The translations under genes and the position numbers were made by a program. Below are positions 24,451 through 37,429 of a stretch of DNA of 64,000 nucleotides, one piece after another; position 1 is the first letter of the stretch; each line of letters opens with the position of its first letter. Source of the DNA: Pinus tabuliformis (Eukaryota; Streptophyta; Pinopsida; Pinales; Pinaceae); the NCBI GenBank assembly GCA_031772625.1, contig CM062820.1, positions 314,620,783 through 314,684,782 on the forward strand, read 5' to 3'. Below the pieces are notes generated by a model. The model was not told where the DNA came from and did no database searches. It saw nothing but the letters and a program-made list of their open reading frames with translations.

Positions 24451-24680
24451 TATCCCGGTAAATAACCATTGTGATCGTAAATTTATTAGCCATAAAAGCC
24501 TTGGTCGTGTTTTGCACCTGCCACCTCCATTCCATTTGGCCGATCGTTCACCTCCATATGATTGTTTACCCATTTTGAGGAACAGCTGCGAAGAGTGATT
24601 TCACCTAGCCATCCTTGTGACACTGCCGTGATTGGAAAATTCCAACCTGTACCTGGAATCTGCTGCTATCCCTGTTTATC

Positions 24681-25108
24681 ACTCGTTCCTCAAAAGACGA
24701 GTCTTCTTTGAGCTCTTTTCATCTGACTCGTAAAATATGAAAATTTTGCCGAGTTTTGGCCTTCCAGCTCGTTAAAATGACTGGAAGAGCTATCCCTCCT
24801 CTAGATTTTAATCTTTTTGGACCTGAGGGATTATTGCACAAAAAGGTCGAGCGCTTGTTTTATTTGGCTCGTTAAAGTTATCGAAAATTCATCCCTTCTG
24901 TATTGTTTTATACTTTTTTGGACTTAAGGGATTAGATGACGAAAAAGGAATTTTGGAGTTAACTTTCTGTACCTTTTCAGACTCTCTAAAAATGAAAAGG
25001 ACCGAGTTTTCCTTGTCGTTAGACTCGTTAAAATGATTAAATAGCGACAAACTTGTCTTTAGACGAGAACGAGTTTCCCTATCGCTAGGCTCGTTAAAAC
25101 ATAGCGAT
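24681..25108 (+). repeat. hairpin array with a shared loop, element A
   Basis: Perfect or near-perfect stems, with their loops, at: 24681-24702 (ACTCGT stem); 24716-24743 (TTTTCAT stem, loop CTGACTCGTAAAAT); 24761-24787 (CTTCCAG stem, loop CTCGTTAAAATGA); 24972-25000 (CCTTTTCA stem, loop GACTCTCTAAAAA); 25013-25050 (TTGTCGTTA stem, loop starting GACTCGTTAAAA); 25081-25108 (ATCGCTA stem, loop GGCTCGTTAAAACA). Stems differ while the loop keeps about ACTCNNTAAA. B and F keep the arrangement. Confidence 0.7.
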
Positions 25109-25143
25109 GGGCTTGCCCGAAGGGCAGGTTATAGAACAAGCAT

Positions 25144-25530
25144 ATGTTATCCTCCTCAAGCTTGACAAAAATAAAGAGGTACTGGTCAGAAATGACTGGG
25201 GAAAAATTGGGAGAACCTCAAAGCTTTAATGGTAGCAAGTCGCTCTTGAACATGACACTTTTCCTCCGTATCACATCGGGTTGGGTTGTTTCATTCACCA
25301 GTCTCATCACCATGGTCTTCGCCAAACCATCCACATTTGGGGTAATGCTACCGATCCATCGCATCAGTGTCGTTATATGTTCAAGAGATGTTGTTCAGAA
25401 AGAGTCATCCGTGTCCCATCCACTGCCATACATTATCCTTCATCCACCCATGATCGCCACCCTGAATCATATTTCACAGATTGTTTTCACCTCCACTAAA
25501 GTCATTAGCTCCGTTCCGTGTCACTGATGT
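25144..25530 (+). other. conserved block before the 3' LTR of element A
   Basis: Begins after TATGTTATCCTCCTCAA (25143-25159), a string also found in B and, inverted, in F (61214-61230). The block is alignable with B (37979-38338) and F (61085-60849 minus) and is partly open in A and B with similar peptides (for example PSTFGVMLP in A, PSIFGVNAT in B, ASTFGFGSMLP in F). It may be a relict third frame or a structured RNA region. No family recognised. Confidence 0.5.
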
Positions 25531-26260
25531 GGGATTCATTAAGGCCCTCCTTTGACGGATCGCTTCTTGTCGACTTCAGCTCATTATCCAAGAAGTTGAT
25601 CTAGGAACACCCCCCCCAGTACTTTGAAGCTTGCATGCCTCAATGGCAAGTTTCTCACTTCCGGCGACAGGTATACATCAATGACCTTCGACCAAAAGAT
25701 TTTGCGTGGTGTTCGACGCCAAGTCCTTTATTCACACCACGTGAATTGTACTGCAGTACCTTGAGGGTCATTATCATTATCGGTGATCCCTCTCGCGCTT
25801 GTTAACGGTTTACATCATTGACCGGTAATCAAGCGATGTCTTTCCATGTTCGACTTCCGCGCAATTCTCACATGGATCGACTTGTACTTAGAGTGAAGAT
25901 CGAATGAGTTTGAAGACCCCGGATCTAGTTTCATCCATCCGGGTTGCGATATATATTCAGGAAATATAAAGACATTTGACATGTACATCATTGCAGCAGA
26001 TGATCATCCTACTCAAAGGATGATAATTTCAGCAGAGAATTATCAGTCTACCATCAGACGATCGTCTGTTCTATGTACCAAAATGAATTTATAAAGCTGA
26101 GCATGGGAATGCCCGCCTCAGCTAGATCATGAAAGCAGAATGAAAAATAATGTATTGTATTGTATTTTATTACAGGTCACCTCTCAGCGATTGAATGAAC
26201 TTCGGATCCTCCTGATAAAGCATTTCACCCGATAAACGACCTCATACTTTAGGGGGCAAC

Positions 26261-27322
26261 TGTTATAGACATTTTTGTGCCTTACAGCATGAAGCATGAA
26301 ATGTCCATAATCTAAGGGATCCAAAGTCCCTAAACATGTTGTTCCTGCCCCTAGAGGAACAAGGTCAGCAAACCACAGCACTGAATATCAGTTCTCCACT
26401 TGAAAACACTCAAAAACAAGCTAATTATGGATCATGTCAACTGCTCCACTGAGCATCTGCGCTGAATGTCAACTGCTCCACTATGTACCTGCGCTGAATG
26501 TCAACTGCAAAGAAGGCTACCTGCGCTGGGCGAGTTTGGCCAAGTGGCACAGTCATTCCTCAAGGTGTCAATTCCCAGGAAGCTTCCAAAATGACACTTG
26601 GATCAGGGAATTCGACTTGTGATGAGTAAGAGGATCTAGATCTCCAAGTGGAAGCAAGAACCTCCAAGTGGACTCAAGAACTGAAGAATAACTGAAGTGG
26701 GAGAGGACACTAGTCAGCTTCATGCCAGCCTCAAGCTAACTCATCCTTTCTCCAAAACTCCTATATATAGAGCTCTCTCATGAGGTCTAAGGAGGCTGGA
26801 ATCTTGTGAATGTAAGGAAGTGCTGTTGGTTTGAGTATAGAACTATTGGGTGATTTGCTTGAAGGAGGTGAAGAGGAGATTTCTTTCTGCTGGGAGGTGA
26901 TGCTGGATTGGGCCTTTTATGGTTGTATCACTTCCTGAACTTTACTTCTTCCATTAATAAAGCATTTTGGTTCTTCTATATGCATGTATCTCAATGATGT
27001 GTTGCTATACTTGTGTATTTGATTTATTCTAATCCTTGGATCAGTTATGAATGTATGCTTCTTGTAGTTTCCTTTTCTTGCCATTTTGCAGGATCTTGGT
27101 GTAGCTGGGCCAGTGAAATAGCAAGGAGCTGGGAGCAAGCAGCAAAGAGAGAAGATTGGATCAATCATTAGCGGAAGACATCGGTTAGTGGACCTCTTCC
27201 TCCTCTCTCTTACATCTCATAAAGAAGTAATCTCAAATAGCTTTGCTTTGATTGTTGCTGAGGTACTATCACCCTTAGAGTGGGATAGGGTCATTCCGTA
27301 TTGGATACTTTTCCCAACAACA
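26261..27322 (+). repeat. 3' LTR of element A
   Basis: 1062 bases starting TGTTATAGAC right after the purine-rich tract TTTAGGGGGCAAC (26248-26260) and ending CCCAACAACA. Followed by the target duplication GAAAA. About 17 differences from the 5' LTR by eye. Confidence 0.93.
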
Positions 27323-27359
27323 GAAAAGGGAAAGAGGAAAGCTTTCTCACACCTCCCAA

Positions 27360-28600
27360 TATCCCTGCGCATAATAAGAAAGCATATTTGATCAAGCTAG
27401 ATGTTAAATTTGATTTGCCCATATATGATGGAGAGATAAATGCTGAAAAGTTGGACAATTGGATTAGACATTGATGTTTATTCCAGAGTACAGAACATAG
27501 ACTCGGAAAAAAGCAATATTCAGCTGGCAAGCCTATGCCTATGAGGCACTGCCTTGGTTTGATGGGAAGGCAGGACCCAAGATGATACGAAAAGATATGG
27601 TAAGACTCTATCTGTCTGGAGTGACTTTGTTTCTGCAATCAAAAAGCAGTTTTATCCATTGGCCTATATGCAACAAGCCATGATGAGTTGGAAAACTCTT
27701 CGACAGTTGAAAGGGCAAAGTGTGCAAGGGTACACTCAGGAATTTAGAAAGAGAGCATTGATTCTAGGGATCTCATTAGACTCACCGGAAACCCTTTTTA
27801 AGTACATTGGTTGTCTACATAGCTACATGAGGCATATCATCCTCATGTTTAATCCCACTAGTATAGATGAGATATCTTTACAAGATACCCATCTAAAAGC
27901 TAGAGGAAAGAATGGAAATCCAGAAGTTGGGGGACCATCCCAACCCACTGCAAGCAAGAGCAAGGAGAAAAGAAAGCAGAAGTGGAAAGTAAGGAAGGTT
28001 AACTCTGCATAGAAAATCAAAGCTTCATGCACTCACTGTAAAAAGGATGGGCATGATGATGAGCATTGTTGTATTTTTCATCCAGAGCTGAGACCTAAGA
28101 ATTCCGAGGGCAAGAAGAAGAAGACTGCTGCAGCTATTCAGAAAGATTTGGGGTCAGACTCAGGAGATGAAACAACTATTGTAGCCACAAGTACACAAGG
28201 TAAGAATTCTGAAGCATCTACTAGTAATTCTGCTCAACCTATTATTGATGAAGAAAATTGGAGAAAAAGACATGAGCTTTTCCATATTTGAGTTATTTCC
28301 AAACATCAAAAGATTGATACTTTGTTTGATAGTGGCTCACAAGTAAATTTGATTTCTGAAGAAATTGTAAAGAAATTGGGATTAGCAACTACACCTCATA
28401 AGAAACCCTACCCATTAGGATGATTGATTGATAAAGCACAACTACAAGTGACTAGACAATGCAAACTCAAGTTTTCTTTTGGGTTAGCATTTGTAGATGA
28501 GGATGAGTTAGACATAATTACTTTGGATATATGTGGAATTGTTTTAGGAAGCCCTTAGTTGTATGATAGAAAGGCTATTTTCTATAGAGCTAAGAACAAG
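27360..28600 (+). pseudogene. gag and protease of element C
   Basis: The gag begins with LIKLDVKFDLPIYDGE and AEKLDNWI, then AYMQQAMMSWKTLRQLKGQS and FRKRALILGISLDSPETL, typical of plant chromovirus gag capsid domains. A zinc knuckle CTHCKKDGHDDEHC follows near 28030, and a protease domain with TLFDSGSQVNLIS near 28320. The part left of this, between the C primer site and 13723, is separated from it by element A. Fossil with several breaks. Confidence 0.8.
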
Positions 28601-28723
28601 TATCTGCTTGTTAAAGATGGAATAGAATACTTTGTAAGAGCTAATAAGCTAAAGAATAATTATACTCTCATAAACTTATGGCAGATGAAAAGAATGATAA
28701 AGTCATGCAAATAGTTCTTACTG

Positions 28724-30184
28724 ATGGTTGTGAAGGAAAGGAAACCTAATAAAACCAATGTCATTGAGGGTTGTAATGCTGAACAACAAGCTGATATAGA
28801 AAAGGTTGTTTCAGAGTATGATGTCTTATTCCAAGAAAATAAAGGTCTGCCACCCAAAAAGGGAATAGTACATGATATTATTTTGCAGCAAGATCTTTCA
28901 TTGCCTAACATTGGAATGTACAAGTTGTCTTCTTTAGAGAATTTTGAAATCAAGAAGCAGGTGCAGGAGTTGCTCGAGAAGGGGTTCATCAGACCTATCA
29001 CATCACCATGTGGGTCACCAATCATTTTGGTGAGAAAGAAAGATGGCTTGTGGAGAATGTGCATTGACTACCGAGCACTGAATAAGATAACAATAAAAAA
29101 TAATTGTCCCCTTCCTCGCATAGATGATCTTTTAGATCAATTGAAGGAAGCTGTTTATTTCACCAAGATGGATTTGCATAGTGGATATCATCAGGTCAGG
29201 GTTGTATAGCAAGATGCATGGAAGACTAATTTCAAACAAAGCAGGGATTGTATGAATGGTTGGTTATGTCTTTTGGCTTAACTAATGCTCATGCTACTTT
29301 CATGAGATTAATGAATGATGTACTCAGACCTTTTCTTGATGATTCTGTTATTGTGTACTTGGATGACATTCTGATTTTTAGTAAAACGTGGGAAGAACAT
29401 TTAAAGCATGTTAAGCAGACACTAGATGTTTTGAAAAGAGAAAAAATTTATGTTAAACTCTCAAAATGTGAATTTGGTAAAACATCTCTAAACTACTTGG
29501 GTCATATAGTAGGGGGAGGTGAATTGAAAATAGATCCCTCTAAAGTGGCAGTCATTGTAAACTGGCCTAAACCCAAGTCTGCTACAAAAGTGAGAAGCTT
29601 CATAGGAGCATCACAATATTGGAGGAATTTCATTTCTAACTTTTCCTCAATTGCGGCTCGCTTACATGCTTTAACAGGATTGAACAAGGTGTTTCAGTGG
29701 GGAGGAAAACATCTGAAATCCTTCGACACCTTGAAAGAAAAGATTAGTACAACACCTGTACTAGCACTGCCTGATCTGAAAATACCATTTGAGATCCAAA
29801 CTAATGCCAGTGACTATGCCATGGGAGTAGTGTTGACACAACATGGTAAACCCATATGTTATCATTCTGAGACTTTTAATCCTACAGTAGTTAACTATCC
29901 TACATATGATAAATAATTGTATGCAATAGTTCAAAGTGTGAAAAAGTGGAAACATTACTTAATGGGCAAAGAGACAGTAATACATATTGATCATCGACCA
30001 CTTCAATATTTACACTCCCAAACTAAGTTGCAGAAATCAAGGCATTACAGATGGATGGGTTTTCTACAAAAGTTTCATTTAGTCATCAGATATAAAAAGG
30101 GCATACATAACAAAGTTGCAGACATGTTATCTAGACCCATTATAAATGCATCTACCATACTTAAGCATAATTATGTACTACATG
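28724..30184 (+). pseudogene. RT and RNase H of element C
   Basis: RT motifs are clear: [64 protein letters not shown] and VYLDDILIFSKT (near 29355). RNase H follows (PFEIQTNASDYAMGVVL near 29790, then VIHIDHRPLQYL near 29980 and NKVADMLSR near 30110). The region ends at 30184, where element B entered (target duplication ACATG at 30180-30184). Distinct from A in sequence and in motif style, so the two are different Ty3 branches. Few breaks in this part. Confidence 0.87.
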
Positions 30185-31198
30185 TGTTATAGACATTTTT
30201 GGGCACTGCAACCCCAATCAAACATGTCCATAAACCAAGGGCTCCTAAGTCGCTAAAAGTGTTGTTCCGTACCCTAAAATAACAAGGTCAGCTGATTACA
30301 TCATCTCCCAAAAGTTCTCGATGAAAAACTGCTCAGAACTGGTCAAAACTGGACCATCTCACCTGCTCCATGGTCAAAGTGCGATGCATCCCACCTAATG
30401 CACATGAGAGGTGCGATGCATACTGAAAAGCCCTTCTATGGGGTGCAATGGGCGGGAGTGGACAAATGGTAGACGCATTTTGCGAGGTGGATGATCATGG
30501 AATCTTCCAGAAAATTCTCCTGTGACACTTGCCTCTCTAAATTCGCCCAGGGATGAGTAAGAGATCATCAATCTCCAAGTGGAATCAAGAACTATCAGAG
30601 AGAGGACACTAATCAGAATCCCAGAAGCTAACTCACCCCTTGCAATCATCTATATATGGATCCCTCATCCCAGAGATCCAGAGGATGGAATTGTGTATCT
30701 TGTAAGGAAGTGTTGTTGGTTTCTTGTTGGAATATCATAGTGTTGGGTGATCTAAGCTTTTCATGAGGTGAAAGAAGGGCTTTCATGTTGGAGGATGACG
30801 TTGGGTCAGAACAATTGGTTGTAATCCTCTTTGCTATTCTTGGTTATTAATAAAGCTATTCAAGTTTTCCTCCACATTCTTGTATTGTTGATGATATATG
30901 TATTTGTATGGTAAATATACGTCTGGTCCTATATTGTTTATGATTGTAGATCTTTGTTCTTCGATAGTGTTATGTGCTTTGATTCCACAGGTGCTCTTTG
31001 AAGCGGTAAGGATCTGTCAGAAAGGAGAGGAATCAAGCAAGGAACCAAGCGCAAGGCTGAGGTTGGTGTCCTTCATTCCACTCTTATCTACTTCTCATAA
31101 AGGAAAACGAAAGTGGTTTTAGTTTGTTTGTTTCTAAGATAGCTACCAGTCTTAGTGGGACTAGTAGATCCGAGTGGACACTAGATTTCCCGATAACA
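30185..31198 (+). repeat. 5' LTR of element B
   Basis: Runs TGTTATAGACATTTTTGGGC...TTTCCCGATAACA. TATATATGG at 30651-30659 and AATAAAG at 30849-30855. U3 has GTGCGATGCATC at 30379-30390 and GTGCGATGCA at 30411-30420, where A has CTGCGCTGAA units. Confidence 0.92.
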
Positions 31199-31201
31199 AA
31201 A

Positions 31202-31219
31202 TGGCGACTCCACTGGGGA
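31202..31219 (+). other. primer-binding site of element B
   Basis: TGGCGACTCCACTGGGGA, three bases after the LTR end, identical to that of element A. Confidence 0.8.
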
Positions 31220-32892
31220 GCGAATAGATTGTTTGTTTGTCTATATTTTTTTGTTTTATAAACTTACATACGGAGCCTGAAGTCAAGCCAGCTAGCCTTC
31301 AAACTGCATTTGCTATGCAAGTGCAAAGTAGATTAATGTTGCTTCAGTCTATCTCCAGGTTTTGTTTATAAACTGAACAATTGATTTTCAAACCTTCTAA
31401 TTTCCCTAGTGGTGGCTCTAGTAACCTCATTAGATCAGCCCCTATGATTGTTATTTACTGTACATCATTTGCTCGGCCCAAATCCCTAAATTGAGCCGCA
31501 AACTATGACCAAAAGCCAAGTAAAGTCTCGTCTCATGGTACCATCGCACCCTCTCTTCAAGGAAATATGTATGCATCGCACTTCCCGTGTGCAGTAGGTA
31601 GGATGCATCCCTGTTTACCTGTGTTACAGGTGCGATGATCAGAAAAGGCTAACTTTCCCTCCAGGTTTTGGTTTTTCTTCACTCTTTTCAGCTCTATTCT
31701 GGAGTTTTGTTGTCTGTGATCAGTATACCATTGTGGAAACCCCCTTTCTTTCCATCATTCTGCCTCCATTGTGCAAAGAACTATGAATGTTTTTATGTAT
31801 TTTCCGCCATTTTCAGTTCTCTTGTACAAAGTAGTAGCATAGACGAACTATCGTCTTTTGATTTGAAAGTGTCGCAAGTGTCGTTTTTAGTCAAAGAAAG
31901 GAATTCTATTGTTCTTGATGGTCGAAAGCAGTTTTCAATTCAAAATAGTAAAGGGTCGTCATTATCTTCCTTTCGCTTTTGAAGATAAATTTGTTAGTAT
32001 TGTCGCTTTGAAAAGATAATTTAGATTTGTACTTAGCATTCTTCTTGTCATTCACACATTAAGAAAGCTAAAAACAAATACATGTGTGTGCATTTGCATT
32101 TAGACTGCTTGTTGGTTTGATTTAGGACAGTGCATCCACTGTGTGCTCTCTGCTCTATGTTGAAAGAATATCATCTTTCTTTCTTTAGTAGCTAGGATTT
32201 TCATTGCAAAAAGAATATTAAATGATTGTTTATCATCTTAGATTGCATTTTAGGAATTGTACATCTAGAACAAGCGGTGAACCTGAAAGGAAAATTTCTT
32301 AAGAAAGATCAACTGTAAAATAAATTTAATGAACCTAAAAACGTTTTGGAACCTAACACACAACATCTAGAAGTCTAGGCTAGAGACGTATTTCGGCATC
32401 GTAAAACCTGGTAACTGCTGCTTTCACTGTTGGTTGGGTGATTCCTCCTCTTTGAGACAACAAGTGCCACTACGGACTTGTGCTCCCACGTACCGTCGAG
32501 TATATATTGGGAGACCACAATAGGCTATATCCTTTATCCACAGGAAGTTGTGTCTGCCGCCCTATCGATTGCAATGCATTGAACACAGCATTCAGGAAGA
32601 TTGACTGCCGTACCGTAAAAAGTATTCTGCAGTTTTGCGATTGGTTTGGTAATCCCTCTGTCTATATTTCTAGAGTAGTCTCTTTCATTCCTTTTCAGAC
32701 TCCTTAAAAGAAAAGGTCCATCTGAGCACTTGTCACTTCAAGCTCATTAAAAATTGAAGGCGACTAGAGTCATATTTTTCTTTTTCTCGACTCTTAAAAA
32801 TTGAAAAAATAAGTTGTGTCAAAGCGTCTAAAATTCATTTAATTCAGAAACATTTTCCCCTTTATTTTTAGTTGATCGAGTAATCCGCAATC
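31220..32892 (+). other. 5' leader of element B
   Basis: No supported gene. It contains ATGCATCGCAC (31571-31581), the exact reverse complement of an 11-base string in the B LTRs, plus CCATCGCACC (31541-31550) and GGTGCGATGATC (31629-31640). A hairpin at 32690-32716 (stem CCTTTTC, loop AGACTCCTTAAAA) parallels that in the A leader. Confidence 0.65.
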
Positions 32893-35800
32893 GTGGAAGA
32901 AAGTCAATTGAAACCCCATCATTTGCGAAGACTTACGAGTCAATCGTCTTTGTCCCCAGAATCAAAACTATTCCCGACAAAGCAAACTCGTCTAACCGGC
33001 TCAAAGTCCCCTGGTTGGGTTGGAACAAGTGTTCCGACACCCTCGGAGACTCCGGTTAATCCAAACATTTCTGGTACCCCTTCCATTACAGAAGAAGTTC
33101 CGCAGCCACAAGAGGACAATAGAATTGATCCTAGTGTGAAGGTACACACTTCTATACCTGAACCGGCTACATCCATAGCTGATTTGGAAGGTGTTGTTCC
33201 CCAAACATCAGTCGCTACAGAATCTATACCTTCTTCAGCACCGGAAATATTTTACGGACTTGACGGTCTACCTCTTCCACCTGGTTTGATTGCCATAGAA
33301 GAGATTGTAGAGGAACCTCCATCAAGTACTCCATCGCAATTTGGAGTAGGGGTCACTCTATATCCTTCTTCATTAGAAATTAGTCTACCATTATCGGAAG
33401 TTACTGTAGAATCACTAGGAAACCTTTTGGATAGACTAGATATGTGTGAACAACCATCGACATCTAGGACTATGTCATCTGACACAGCAGTGGCAGAACT
33501 TCCTGCTGCTATTCCGACAATGTTCGCCAGCGTACCATCTGTCGCAACTAGCCCACAATCACTGGATGGGATCCATCCAGGGGCTGTTTCGACAATATGG
33601 TCTGTTCCCGTTTGTTCTTCCGGAATAATATCTGGAATCTCTTATGTTGAGTCTCAGAAAATTGATCCTTCTCAATGTCAATTTGGGCAGTCATAGGCAA
33701 ATAATTCCCTTAAGCACCGGATTACCGCCGTATGGGGGGCAATATGCCCTTTCATTGTCTCCTCTAGGAGGTCAAACATACGAGGGTTCCCAACAGAATT
33801 CAGGTTATGCTGGAATTACATCCAGTGGTTGGATGCCAATACTGCCCCAACAACCAAGAGTTGTATACACAATGCAACAGAGTATGCCTATGTCAAATAT
33901 TCCCACTACACCAGCTATTCTGACTGTGTTGCAAGTATAAGCTTTGCCTGTTGTATGCCAACCTAAAGTCTCTTAGGTCACAATCCAACAACCCCGTGTC
34001 CCTATGACGCCACCACAATCATCGGTTAGTAGCTCATTAACTGGAGTGACCGAGGCTCAAACGGGTACCATTACCCCTCATCTCAGTCAAACGGCTAGTA
34101 TGGGGCAACAACACATGGTCTCACAACCATGGCTGGTGCAATATCAACAACCACAATTCCAACAAGCTTACCAAGGATCTGAGCACCAAGTCTTTGTGAG
34201 TAATGGGCAGCCCTATATTCAAAATGGGAAACATCAACCATTTCATAATGGTTATGCCCATCAACCTTATCAAAGTTATCAACATCAAATGCATTATGCT
34301 AGTATGCAAAGACCCAATGCTCAAGAAATCCCATCCTATCCTAGGTATGCTTCGCTGAACCTGAATCAACAGTTGCCTTTCGTGGCAACTTTAGAGTTAC
34401 CAGATCTGAATCGGCTAACAAACGATCCAGTCGCTTATGCTCCTTGGTGGCCAACGATTCTTCACAAACTTCCGTCAGATATTCCTAAATTTAATGGAAA
34501 TCCGGGTGAAGACTCGTCGAATCATGTGATGACCTTTCACCTGTGGTGTTCATCTAACACTCTAAATGATGTTTTGATCAGGCTTCACCTTTTTTAGCGA
34601 ATGTTAACTGGTCCAGCAACAAAATGGTATATCGAATTTCCTAGAGCTTAGTTTGATAACTTCAGCGCCCTAGCCACAACCTTTCTAACCCATTTTCAGT
34701 TACCTATAATGTACAAAATGGGAACAGAGCTTCTTACCAATTTCAAGCAAACGACAGCCACTCACATATCTGATCATATTCATGAGTGGAGATGTCACTG
34801 TAGAATGGTAAAAACATATGTTCTTGATCAGCTATTGGCTGAATGGTTTATTAAGTCATTGTTACCTTCTATTATGGAAGATGTGGCAAAGGGAGGAGTC
34901 ATCACTGAAGAGAAAGTAATTGCTCGTGCGCAATATCTAGACTTGGTCTATACTCAGTCTGGCACGCTCTATGATAAAATCCCTGATGCTCCTAAACTGG
35001 AATTTTCCGTTCCTCCATCTCCTAAATCAAACAAATACTCTCATGCCGGGGACAGTGTGATAGGAATGACCAGCACGAAAACTGTAAAGGCTAAGTCGAA
35101 GAAAGCTCGTACGGTTTCAGGTCAAAATGAAAATGAATAACTTCTCGCCTCAGAGTTAAATGTTGTATCGACTGACAAAGGCAAAGAAAGCAAGAAACTA
35201 GGAGGCAAGAAGAAAAAGAAAGGGAAGAAGAAGAAATAGGAAGAGTCGTCCCCTGAAAAATATTCTGCAAACCCTTCTAGATATACGAAACCAAATCGTC
35301 CATGCCTAATATGTGATGAGGATCATTGGACAAGAGAGTGTCCTTATAAATATGAGCTTAGAAATTCTTCAAGAATTCAAAAACCTCGGCAGTATTAACT
35401 GATCCGTTTCCAAATCCAAGAACAAATCTGGTTGCTAGTGACAATGCTTCCCCATCCCAAGTGCTAATGTTGTCGGTTTCAAAGTAGCAAAATGATGCTT
35501 TGATAGCGACAAGGAATAAAGATTACGGGAATCCACAATTGTCGGAAAACAAGGCCAATGATCAACCCAGTAGTTCAACAACAAGTTCGACCAAAGTTGT
35601 GCCACCCATCATTCCTGAACTAACTATAAAGCCGCCAAAGGGAGTAGTACACAAATCGACATTTAATCCTCGTGCCAGAGTAGCACATCATTATAATATA
35701 GTGGAGGATCTGGCCCAATCGCCATCCACTATGTCGACACTTGAGGTACTGCAAAATTGCCCCTCCCAAAAGTAGGCTTTATTATCAGCAATAGGTGGGA

Positions 35801-36489
35801 TTGACCCAACGGATTCCAATCTTGTGTCCTTTAATCACAAAGGATATGACCCTCAGTTACCATCTCAACTAGCTTTCCTCATTCAAGTGAAAGCCCTCAA
35901 CAAAACTATTCATCGAACAATTATTGATGAGGGGGCATCTACATGTATTATGTCGATGAGTTGCTGGAAAACTTTAGGATCTCCACCCTTGTCGCGATCT
36001 TCGATGACATTAAAAGCATTTGATGGATGAACATACACCCCATATGGGATTTTAAGTAACTTGCAAGTCGAACTGGGGGAAAAAACAGTAGAAATAGATG
36101 TTGAAGTAATTGACGGAAACCTCGATTACAACATCCTACTAGGAAGGCCCTGGATATATGCAATGGCAACCGTTGTGTCGACCTATTTCAGGAAGATTTC
36201 ATTTCCCTTTCAAGGAGGAATTACAATCGTTGACCAACAAACCTTTCTCCCCAACAGTTCACAAGTTATGGGAAGCATTCTGATGATCCACGGAAGCTCT
36301 CAGTCGCTTCAAAATATCGGAGTAGGCCTACTAAAAGACCCTACATTGATGGGTAATTTTTCCCTACCACCTCCAAACAATCTGGCGGAAGTGGCCATGG
36401 TGGGAACTTGTAATATGATATCTTCTCGATTCAGAAGATTCCTGAACATTTTGTCAGCATGGATCATCACCCTAATAGAAATATTGTAG
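32893..36489 (+). pseudogene. gag and protease of element B
   Basis: It follows A part by part: the Pro/Ser/Gln-rich N-terminal region, the capsid domain (LPFVATLELPDL, KLPSDIPKFNGNPGEDSS, HISDHIHEW), a zinc knuckle near 35300 (CLICDEDHWTREC) and the protease (IIDEGASTCIMS near 35920, LDYNILLGRPWIYAM near 36125). The nucleotide match to A is strong throughout, which together with the shared LTR start and primer site puts B in the same family. Several breaks. Confidence 0.83.
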
Positions 36490-36954
36490 CAATCAATTTT
36501 CTTGGCCCGGGGGGCAAACTCAAGTCAACACTCATTGAGTGTTTAAATACAGAATTCTAAGGAATTTGGCACCTCTTCAGATCCCTGGTCACATGTACAC
36601 TCTATAGACGAAGGAATCATTCAATTAATGAAGATAGGAGAGGCACCATGGGAAGATTACCACCATCGTTCCCATCTTCTGGATTACCATGAAGATTATT
36701 CCAACAACCTTAATCATCTTTAGTTTTTTATTTTCTATCAAATACTGTAAATACAGTGGATTATGAGGATAGTTATTTTACTGTGTCAACCTCATTAAAA
36801 AATGAAACAACTCCGTTTCCAAATCGAGCCTTTCAAAGATCTCGAAGGTAAACCTTCATTCCAACCACCGAGTTGAATGCAATGAAGCTTGGGGGGCATG
36901 CACCTCGATTTGCATTATTATGCTGGGGGCATGCAAAATTATCACAAGCAGTGT

Positions 36955-37200
36955 TACCATAGGGTTCAAGCTCATCAAAAAATAAACCCACCATGAGCAT
37001 TGATACCTCAGGGTTCAAGCTCGTTGAAACATAAACCCGCTGCGAGCAGTGTTACCGCAGGGTTCAAGCTCGTTAAAAAATAAACCTGCCACGAGCAGTT
37101 TTGGAGTTCAAGCTCATTAAAAATTAAACATAAGCAATGATCAAACGTTCCCCCAGAGTTTAAGCTCATTAAAAAATAAACGAATTTCTGGTAAATAACC
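36955..37200 (+). repeat. tandem repeats of about 60 bases in element B
   Basis: About five units of the form GAGCAGTGTTACC...GGGTTCAAGCTCGTTAAAAAATAAAC, equivalent to 24240-24450 in A but with a different variable middle. Confidence 0.72.
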
Positions 37201-37429
37201 ATTGTGAATGTATTATCATCAGCTTTTGAGCCCTGGTTGTGTTCTCATCATCACCTCCACTCTGTTTTAGCTAATCATTCACCTTCATTTGATTGTTTAC
37301 CCCTTTTGAGGAACAGCTGCGAAGAGTGATCCTGTTAGCCATCCTTGTGACACTGCTGTGATTGTAAAATTCCAAACCTTACCTGGAATCAGCTGCCACC
37401 TGAAATTATCGCTCGTTCCTCAAAAACGA

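Larger units (their letters stand above)
13729..27322 (+). mobile_element. Ty3/gypsy Tat-like element A, nearly whole
   Basis: 13.6 kb with 1063- and 1062-base LTRs and the target duplication GAAAA (13724-13728 and 27323-27327), inserted in the gag leader of element C. Order of parts: LTR, primer site, 1.7-kb leader, gag, protease, RT, RNase H, integrase, extra RNase H, an antisense frame, tandem repeats, a hairpin array, a conserved block and LTR. The LTRs differ at about 17 sites by eye (under 2%), so it is the youngest element here. The coding part is in long open stretches with about three breaks. The branch call (non-chromovirus Athila/Tat, most like Tat) rests on the primer site, the extra RNase H, the antisense frame and the large size. 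Confidence 0.9.
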
